Below are positions 7,549 through 12,025 of a stretch of DNA of 12,025 bases, piece by piece. The stretch covers positions 1 to 12,025 of the forward strand of contig CAJTVM010000043.1 of assembly GCA_910579595.1 (NCBI GenBank), read 5' to 3'. The DNA comes from an uncultured Oscillospiraceae bacterium. Lineage in GTDB: Bacteria; Bacillota; Clostridia; Oscillospirales; Oscillospiraceae. Below the pieces are notes generated by a model. The model worked only from the letters and a program-made list of their open reading frames with translations. It searched no databases and was not told where the DNA came from. Within the stretch, counting starts at the first letter, position 1. Every line of letters starts with the position of its first letter. A program made the translations under genes and the position numbers.

Positions 7549-8340
7549 TCACAGAAGGTCCATACCGAAGCTGGACAAAATCCGGCCCAGCCGGAACACC
7601 GGCAGGCCCATCACGTTGCAGTAATCCCCCCTGATGCCGGATACCAGCAGTGCGCCGATGCCCTGGATGCCGTAGGACCCAGCCTTGTCCATAGGCTCGC
7701 CGGTGGCGATGTAGCCCCGGATCTCGTCCGGCTCCAGGTCCCGGAAGGTGACGGCGGTTTCCTCGTGCTGGGTGACGGTTTTGTCCCCCCGGATTACTGT
7801 GACGCCGGTGTAGACGCAGTGCTCCCGGCCCGACAGGGCGGACAGCATGGAAAAAGCGTCGTCCTTGCCGTGGGGCTTGCCCAACACCGCGCCGTCCATG
7901 GCCACCACCGTGTCGGCGGCGATGATCAAGTCGTTCGGCCCCGCCTTTTTTGCCGCCGCCCGGGCCTTGCGCAGGGAGAGCTGTTCCACGATCTCCGCCG
8001 GGGACAGGCCGTCCTCCACGGACTCGTCCACGTTGGGGGCGGAGACCTTGAAGCCGGTGATGCCGATGCGCTCCAGCAGCTCCTTGCGTCGGGGGGAGTT
8101 GGAGGCGAGAATGATCTTTGATGTGCTGTCTGGCATGGACTCGTTTACGCCCAGCAGGTAGTCGGTGGATACGTGGTAAAGTTTTGCCAGTGCCACGAGT
8201 GTGGCAGTCTGCGGGTCGCGCTGGCCATATTCGTAGTTACAGTAGGCAGTAGTGGAAATCCCAATAGCTTCGGCGACCTCCACCTGCTTCATTTTCTTTT
8301 CAAGGCGCAATTCTTTCATGCGCTGTGCTAAGATTTCCAT
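7549..8340 (-). CDS. maf: XRE-type HTH fused to Maf nucleotide pyrophosphatase
   Basis: Residues 1-68 are a complete XRE/Cro-CI helix-turn-helix (MKQVEVAEAIGISTTAYCNY; then DPQTATLVALAKLYHVSTDY, LLGV). Residues 75-263 are a full Maf domain: ILASNSPRRKELL (77-89), DESV (105-108), AADTVV (141-146), GKP (154-156), YTGVTV (177-182) and DKAGSYGIQG (218-227). Maf proteins hydrolyse non-canonical or modified NTPs and are linked to septum formation. The join is at about M69 (8134-8136), which may be the old maf start, but no ribosome binding site precedes it. Translation is expected from ATG 8338-8340, which has AGAGG 7 bases upstream; an ATG at 8376 in the same frame has none. The HTH part is less GC-rich than the Maf part. 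It reads straight into mreC. An HTH-Maf protein is not a standard architecture. A frameshift-free fusion is what the sequence shows; cleavage or internal initiation cannot be excluded. Confidence 0.85.
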   Translation of the reverse strand: MEILAQRMKELRLEKKMKQVEVAEAIGISTTAYCNYEYGQRDPQTATLVALAKLYHVSTDYLLGVNESMPDSTSKIILASNSPRRKELLERIGITGFKVSAPNVDESVEDGLSPAEIVEQLSLRKARAAAKKAGPNDLIIAADTVVAMDGAVLGKPHGKDDAFSMLSALSGREHCVYTGVTVIRGDKTVTQHEETAVTFRDLEPDEIRGYIATGEPMDKAGSYGIQGIGALLVSGIRGDYCNVMGLPVFRLGRILSSFGMDLL

Positions 8341-8349
8341 AAAAACCTC

Positions 8350-8399
8350 TTGACCAATTTCAACATACGTGCACAATAAAAAGTGAACTACAACATACG
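8350..8399. promoter_or_regulatory. Divergent promoter region with paired operator-like boxes
   Basis: CAACATACG occurs at 8361-8369 and again at 8391-8399, exactly 30 bp apart and therefore on the same helical face. On the plus strand TTGACC (8350-8355) and CAATAA (8374-8379) at 18-bp spacing could be a promoter, with one box in the spacer and one at the likely transcript start. On the minus strand the promoter is less clear (TTGTAG at 8388-8393 as a possible -35). The boxes are plausible binding sites for the adjacent XRE protein. This is inference. Confidence 0.45.
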
Positions 8400-8414
8400 A
8401 TGGAGTTTTGCGAT

Positions 8415-8849
8415 ATGACTGAAGTTTTAGAGAAATTATATTTTATGGTGGAGGACCGTGTTGGCCAGTATGAGTTGGCAGATGAGGAAACAAGAAGCCT
8501 GGAGGTCCGCCTGGACGCCTTGCAGAATGAGATTATACTCCGCTTGGGTGAGGACGGTCAAGAGCTGATGGAAGCCCTTGCCGATTTGAACTTGAAGCTG
8601 GAAATCATCCATGACCAGGCGCTGTTCCGTGCGTCCATGCGGCTGGGGACGCAGATTGCCGGGGACGCGCCCTTATGGGACGTTCCACGTTTCGCGGCGG
8701 GTGGCCTGTGCCCGCGCAGCCCTCTTGCTTTTGGGGTTACTCTACATCCCGGTAATACAAGCCCCGGGTGTAGTTGTTGGGCTTATAGGCCCCACGGCCC
8801 CGGTATGCCTCCAGCACCTGGGTGCATTCCACCCCGTTTTCCGTGGTGA
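8415..8849 (+). CDS. Small helical protein, DUF6809-like, with lost native end
   Basis: From ATG 8415 the first 82 residues are an acidic, strongly helical protein (MTEVLEKLYFMVEDRVGQYE..., then EDGQELMEALADLNLKLE and FRASMRLGTQIAG). The pattern and the final RxxMRLG element resemble small phage/ICE-associated proteins of the DUF6809 type; this identification is tentative. After about 8660 the translation turns into P/G-rich sequence and from 8737 it runs antisense through the end of the U32 gene. The native stop thus seems to be lost at an insertion or deletion edge. An ATG at 8400 is in frame but has no ribosome binding site, while GGAG at 8402-8405 is 9 bases before ATG 8415. It is divergent from the XRE gene. 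It may be a pseudogene. Confidence 0.5.
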   Translation: MTEVLEKLYFMVEDRVGQYELADEETRSLEVRLDALQNEIILRLGEDGQELMEALADLNLKLEIIHDQALFRASMRLGTQIAGDAPLWDVPRFAAGGLCPRSPLAFGVTLHPGNTSPGCSCWAYRPHGPGMPPAPGCIPPRFPW

Positions 8850-10818
8850 ACAGCAGGCGGATGGCCCGCAGGCCCGCATGTTTCCAATCTGCCGCTTTGT
8901 CCGCCAGGAAGATTTTGTTGGCGTTCAAAATCTCGTTGCGGCACCCGTAGGCCCGCTCCACGGGGAAGCGCACGCCCTTCCTGTCGATCAGCTGGCTGAC
9001 GTTGCCGCAGGTGCACTTGCCCGATTGGTTCTTGATCGCGCAGTTTTCCGTGATCATCAGCGGCAGGCGCCCGTAGGCGATGATCTCAGTGTCCACCGCC
9101 TTGCCCAGATCCCGGATCTGGGCAAGTTTCAATTCAAACGAGGCGGTGAGCGATTGGAAGCCCAGGCGTTTGTATTCCTTGGCTCCCTGGCTGTTGAACA
9201 CCTGCAGGCCGTAGTCCCCCCGCAGGCGGAAGCCCAACTCCTTACACAGCGGGACCAGCCCCAGGTTGCCTGCGTAGACGTCCGTCACCCCCGCCTCCCG
9301 GCAGGCCTCCAGCTGCTCTCTCAGGGCGTCCAGCTCCCGGTCGAAGCAGATTCGAGGCAGGATAGCCGCCACCGGGACATTGCGCCGGATAGCGGCGGCT
9401 GCGTCCTCGGGATGGGCGGCGATTTCCTCGGCGGGCAGGGTGATCAGATCGGGCTGGGCCTTTGTCAGCTCGAAGGTGAGCTGCTTTGCCCGACGCAGGG
9501 AGACGTAAATATCCGGCTCCCCCCGGTAATCCTCGTACCGGACCCCTGCTTTATATTCGCTGTGGCGGCGCAGGGGCAGGGCGGTGCGCTGCTGGGTGAG
9601 ATCGTCCAGCACCTGCCGCCGCAGGGAGTTCAGTGCGGACAGGGGGACCGCCAGCCCTGGCTCCACCAGAGTGCGCATCCCGGCGGCCTCAAAGGGAGTG
9701 CCCCCGGTTTTGGCCAGCTGGGCCTCCACCTCCTCCTGGGTGGTGGCGCGGCGGCGGGCAGGCTCCGGCACCTTTCCGGCGGCGGTGGCCACCCGGCCCC
9801 CGGTGTCCTCCACCCCCACCTGGATGGGTTCGTTGGGGCGGATCATGGCGTAAAATTTCACGGGGATCAACCGGCCCTCCCCCTTGTCGTAGGCGGCTTT
9901 GGCTTGGGAAAACAGCTCCCGGGGGTGCCGGCCCTCCTCCCGGACGCCGAACATCTCCGGGCCCTTCTGGCCCACATAATAGCCGTCGGTGAAGCCCTGC
10001 CGGGAGAACGCCTGCTCCAGCTGGCGCAGCTCGTCTGCCGTTGGCTCACGGCCCTCCCGGAGGGCGTCGGCATATACCTTCGTTACGATATAGACGTATT
10101 CGGGCCGCTTCATGCGGCCCTCGATTTTTGCGCTGGCCACGCCCAGCTCCTGAAGCTCGCTCAAATGGCCCGCCAGCGACATATCCTTCAGGGACAGCGG
10201 GTGGCCGTCGGCCAGATCCCCGAAGCCGTAGGGCAGGCGGCAGGGCTGGGCGCACATCCCCCGGTTGCCGCTGCGCCCCCCGATGACGGAGGACATGAAG
10301 CACTGCCCCGAATAGCACATACACAGCGCCCCGTGGACGAACACCTCAATCTCAATGGGGGAGTGTTCGCAGATGTACGCGATATCGCGGCGTGACAGCT
10401 CCCGGGCCAGCACCGCCCGGGTGATGCCCAGATCGGCGGCCTGCTTTACCCCGTCCAGGCTGTGCAGGGACATTTGGGTGGAGGCGTGGAGAGGCAGGTC
10501 GGGAGCGCACAGACGCAGGGCGCGCACCAGCCCCATGTCCTGCACCAGAACCGCGTCCGCGCCCAGTTTGGATGCCTGGAGGGCACACTCCACCGCATCG
10601 GGCAGTTCCCGATCGGAGCACAGGGTGTTCAGGGTCAGGTACACCTTCGCCCCCCGTAAATGGCAATAGGAAACCGCCGAGGCGAACTCGTCCTGGGTGA
10701 AGTTCCGGGCGCCCCGGCGTGCGTTGAATTGTCCAAAACCAAGATAGACGGCGTCCGCGCCGGCGCAGATTGCCGCGCGCAGTGCCTCCGGACTCCCTGC
10801 GGGGGATAGTATTTCCAT
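8737..10818 (-). CDS. U32 peptidase-family protein with DUF3656 (RlhA-like)
   Basis: A 693-residue protein. An N-terminal U32 domain (about 1-290) starts MEILSPAGSPEALRAAICAG and carries the U32 signature EVFVHGALCMCYSGQCFMS (158-176), with cysteines C166, C168, C173, C189 and C193. A collagenase-like DUF3656 region follows at about 380-500, then a second U32-like half with ENCAIKNQSGKCTCG (591-605) and C627. Although named peptidases, proteins of this layout include E. coli RlhA (YdcP), needed for 5-hydroxycytidine at 23S rRNA position 2501, and TrhP relatives that hydroxylate tRNA uridine 34. The cysteines probably bind an Fe-S cluster. The two-domain length is closer to RlhA than to TrhP, so rRNA hydroxylation is the better guess. 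The frame is open upstream to 10965, but the ATG at 10816-10818 matches the family start and has GAGAG upstream. The added upstream residues come from a hairpin-rich leader. Confidence 0.9.
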   Translation of the reverse strand: MEILSPAGSPEALRAAICAGADAVYLGFGQFNARRGARNFTQDEFASAVSYCHLRGAKVYLTLNTLCSDRELPDAVECALQASKLGADAVLVQDMGLVRALRLCAPDLPLHASTQMSLHSLDGVKQAADLGITRAVLARELSRRDIAYICEHSPIEIEVFVHGALCMCYSGQCFMSSVIGGRSGNRGMCAQPCRLPYGFGDLADGHPLSLKDMSLAGHLSELQELGVASAKIEGRMKRPEYVYIVTKVYADALREGREPTADELRQLEQAFSRQGFTDGYYVGQKGPEMFGVREEGRHPRELFSQAKAAYDKGEGRLIPVKFYAMIRPNEPIQVGVEDTGGRVATAAGKVPEPARRRATTQEEVEAQLAKTGGTPFEAAGMRTLVEPGLAVPLSALNSLRRQVLDDLTQQRTALPLRRHSEYKAGVRYEDYRGEPDIYVSLRRAKQLTFELTKAQPDLITLPAEEIAAHPEDAAAAIRRNVPVAAILPRICFDRELDALREQLEACREAGVTDVYAGNLGLVPLCKELGFRLRGDYGLQVFNSQGAKEYKRLGFQSLTASFELKLAQIRDLGKAVDTEIIAYGRLPLMITENCAIKNQSGKCTCGNVSQLIDRKGVRFPVERAYGCRNEILNANKIFLADKAADWKHAGLRAIRLLFTTENGVECTQVLEAYRGRGAYKPNNYTRGLYYRDVE

Positions 10819-10991
10819 AGGTTTCTCTCGTTTCTGTAGGTGGTATCGTGATGCGGCGTTATCACGCTCGCTTTGGGCGCGCTGTTCGCCCCGGCTTCCC
10901 TCCGACTCGGAACACAAACAGAACCGCTGTGCGATTCTTGGTTTGTATTCCTCGCTCCGGTCCATCCGGGGCGGTGCGCCTGAGCCCGCGC
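10819..10991 (-). repeat. Hairpin-rich leader between zapA and the U32 gene
   Basis: This 173-bp gap holds three inverted repeats. The largest (10910-10950) is an 18-bp stem on the minus strand: GAATACAAAC pairs with GTTTGTGTTC, and inside it AGAATCGC pairs with GCGGTTCT around an ACA loop. Its two non-Watson-Crick positions are G-U pairs only in minus-strand RNA, and would be A-C mismatches on the other strand. A smaller one is GGGGCG with CGCGCCC near 10875-10892, and a third is GTGAT with ATCAC near 10847-10864. The flanks GGAGCGAG and CGAGTCGGAGG look like a dispersed repeat. It could be a 5' regulatory RNA, an mRNA processing element or a REP-like repeat. Confidence 0.55.
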
Positions 10992-11306
10992 TTACCGCTT
11001 TTGCTGTAATTTAAAGATTTCCCGCTTGGCCTCGCTCAGCTCGGATTTCAGCTTGGAGTTTTCCTCCAGCAGCTCCTTGATCTGGCGGCGCAGGTTCTCC
11101 GATGCCTCCTGCTCCTTGAAGCGGTCGTCGGCGATGTTGATGGCGGTGAGGATGGCGCTGTCCATCTGGGAGATGCCGCCCTGGCCGACGGTCTCCTTCA
11201 GCTTGTCGTTGACGTATCCGGCCACCCGGTGGACATAGTCCTCCCCCTCGGCGGCCAGCAGGGTGTATTTCAGCCCACCTACGGTGACTGTGACGCGGTT
11301 TTGCAT
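10992..11306 (-). CDS. zapA: Cell division protein ZapA
   Basis: ZapA binds FtsZ in the cytoplasm and bundles protofilaments at the Z-ring. The length is 104 residues, typical of the Gram-positive form. The N-terminal globular part includes NRVTVTVGGLKYTLLAAEGE (3-22) and DYVHRVAGYVNDKL, followed by DSAILTAINIADD (49-61). From about residue 60 to the end there is a charged coiled coil (LLEENSKLKSELSEAKREIF). The start has a near-perfect AGGAGG ribosome binding site and an upstream TATAAT. It is followed by the U32 gene on the same strand, a pairing known in many Firmicutes. Confidence 0.95.
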   Translation of the reverse strand: MQNRVTVTVGGLKYTLLAAEGEDYVHRVAGYVNDKLKETVGQGGISQMDSAILTAINIADDRFKEQEASENLRRQIKELLEENSKLKSELSEAKREIFKLQQKR

Positions 11307-11340
11307 GGCGTTCCCCTCCTGCGCATTTTATCATAAGCGT

Positions 11341-11349
11341 ATTATAGCA
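11341..11349 (-). promoter_or_regulatory. zapA extended -10 promoter
   Basis: On the minus strand a consensus TATAAT (11341-11346) is preceded by TGC, an extended -10 pattern. The -35 at 17-bp spacing is poor (TTTCTT within a T/A-rich tract). It lies about 35 bp upstream of the zapA start. Confidence 0.6.
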
Positions 11350-11493
11350 TACAACTTTCAAAAAAGAAATGAAAAAAGTATAAATCTACGCTGTTTTTTT
11401 ACCGTCCCGTTTGTCCCTGCGCCGCTGGATGCTTATGTGCGGGGATAACGGATTGAAAATATTTTCTTTAAATATTCCGCCAAAATAAACTGC
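11350..11493. other. AT-rich divergent intergenic region
   Basis: This is part of a 310-bp gap between zapA and the right-edge gene. It contains long A and T tracts (11358-11380 and 11393-11400). A weak interrupted inverted repeat (CCGTT...CCCTGC at about 11407-11422 with GCGGGG...AACGG at about 11440-11452) is visible. No ORF or RNA gene is evident. Confidence 0.4.
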
Positions 11494-11522
11494 TTGACAA
11501 TACAAATAAAATTTAGTAAAAT
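11494..11522 (+). promoter_or_regulatory. Near-consensus sigma-A promoter of the right-edge gene
   Basis: TTGACA (11494-11499), a 17-bp spacer and TAAAAT (11517-11522) match the housekeeping sigma consensus at 11 of 12 positions. The start codon of the next gene is 94 bp beyond, leaving a leader of about 85 nt. Confidence 0.85.
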
Positions 11523-11616
11523 ATATTTACAAATGAGTGGGGAAGAAGGTGGTTCCGATGCAGTACGCTGCTTTTGCTCTGATGCCGTGACGAACGCGGA
11601 GAAGAAAGGAGATATT

Positions 11617-12025
11617 ATGAAAAAAACGTTGAAATTTGGGAGTTTCTTCCTTGCTTTGCTTTTGACAGTCCAATTCGTAGCGCCTGCCTATGCCGCAGCC
11701 GTACCGCCTCCTGAAAGAGCTCCTCGTGGTGAGTGGCGGTATGAGTACGATGACGATTTTATATTTGTTTCCGACTGGTATGAGGTTAGTGGACAACCCC
11801 GGGATGGTTATGTGTTCCATACAGATGGATATATTTGTCATACGCCTTCGGGCGGTAGCACAATTTCCATAGGAATAGGGCTTGCAACGGGTAAAGTTAT
11901 TTCTGTCAGTGCTCAGCTTGGGGTTGCGGTTCAAACGTCCAGTTCGATATCCACAGGTCACTTTGTTAAGGCGGACAGTAAAAATGCATACAAGCTCTAT
12001 GCTAAGTTTCCTTATGAGCTGAGTC
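11617..12025 (+). CDS. Unrecognised secreted protein (partial, runs off the window)
   Basis: 136 codons are visible and the frame is open at the window end. The N terminus is a clear Sec signal peptide: MKK, a hydrophobic core FGSFFLALLLTVQFVAP, and a signal peptidase I site AYA|A near residues 25-27. The mature part begins with a proline-rich stretch (AVPPPERAPRGEW), then aromatic/acidic sequence (RYEYDDDFIFVSDWYEV), one cysteine (HTDGYICHT), and a G/S/V segment with alternating pattern (GGSTISIGIGLATGKVIS, VSAQLGVAV) suggesting beta-strands. I do not recognise a family. AAAGGAGAT 6 bases before ATG 11617-11619 fixes the start; the frame is open upstream to ATG 11533, which has no ribosome binding site. 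Codon use is much more AT-rich than the housekeeping genes, which hints at transfer. Confidence 0.8.
   Translation, partial: MKKTLKFGSFFLALLLTVQFVAPAYAAAVPPPERAPRGEWRYEYDDDFIFVSDWYEVSGQPRDGYVFHTDGYICHTPSGGSTISIGIGLATGKVISVSAQLGVAVQTSSSISTGHFVKADSKNAYKLYAKFPYELS

Noticed and set aside
8690..8736. GC inverted repeat (GCGGGT with GCCCGC near 8697-8715) as a U32 terminator
   Set aside because: The stem is only 6 bp with a wobble and no U tract on the minus strand, so a terminator call is not supported.
8611..10395. Long plus-strand frame of 594 codons antisense to the U32 gene
   Set aside because: It mirrors the U32 coding region with no motifs and no ribosome binding site, and the U32 protein is clearly real.
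10861..10991. Possible tRNA or known structured RNA in the zapA-U32 gap
   Set aside because: The hairpins do not form a cloverleaf and there are no tRNA T-loop or acceptor-end features. It is kept only as a hairpin leader or repeat.
1..11425. 11-base inverted match between the window start (1-11) and 11415-11425
   Set aside because: Inverted matches of this length are expected by chance many times in 12 kb, and there is no other sign of a mobile element bounded by them.
11527..11961. Minus-strand frame of 144 codons opposite the secreted-protein gene
   Set aside because: The plus strand has a promoter, ribosome binding site and signal peptide. The minus frame has none of these.

Overview
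The window is GC-rich outside a few AT-rich patches. It carries a compact, mostly minus-strand set of bacterial housekeeping genes with strong AGGAGG/AGGTGA-type ribosome binding sites. The gene content (ZapA next to a U32 peptidase-family protein, Maf next to MreC, SfsA, MalQ, a SprT-like metalloprotein) and the protein sequences suggest a high-GC gut Firmicute of the Oscillospiraceae type (Flavonifractor/Oscillibacter-like). That placement is inference from content and style, not from a marker gene.

Layout. Positions 87-3030 (minus) form an apparent operon sfsA - sprT-like - malQ, read from an extended -10 promoter at about 3063-3091. A divergent extended -10 promoter drives a DUF1643 gene (3161-3808, plus), followed by a short coding-like remnant. 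A bidirectional terminator (3993-4021) separates this unit from the end of mutS. Positions 4025-8340 (minus) hold an XRE-Maf fusion gene, mreC and mutS in tight succession. Positions 8737-11306 (minus) hold zapA followed by a long U32/DUF3656 protein, with a hairpin-rich leader between them. The right edge (11494 onward, plus) is an AT-rich region with a near-consensus promoter and the start of an unrecognised secreted protein.

The most unusual part is about 8115-8735. A divergent pair, an XRE-type repressor (minus) and a small helical protein resembling phage/ICE-associated DUF6809-type proteins (plus), sits between the U32 gene and maf. Both members lack their own natural ends. The repressor reads in frame into Maf, and the helical protein runs on into the antisense of the U32 gene. 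A 23-bp gap separates the two outermost possible ORF starts (74 bp between the chosen starts). Around it lie two CAACATACG boxes exactly 30 bp apart. This looks like a small mobile cassette that inserted, lost both ends and placed maf-mreC-mutS under the repressor's promoter. The second notable feature is an in-frame insertion of about 41 codons in sfsA made of two strong nested hairpins, as if a palindromic repeat had entered a coding sequence without breaking it.

Joint function: ZapA (Z-ring), MreC (elongation), Maf (nucleotide sanitation and septum), MutS (mismatch repair) and the U32 protein (probable RNA hydroxylation) are core growth and maintenance genes. MalQ handles malto-oligosaccharides. 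No RNA genes, CRISPR arrays or insertion sequences were seen.
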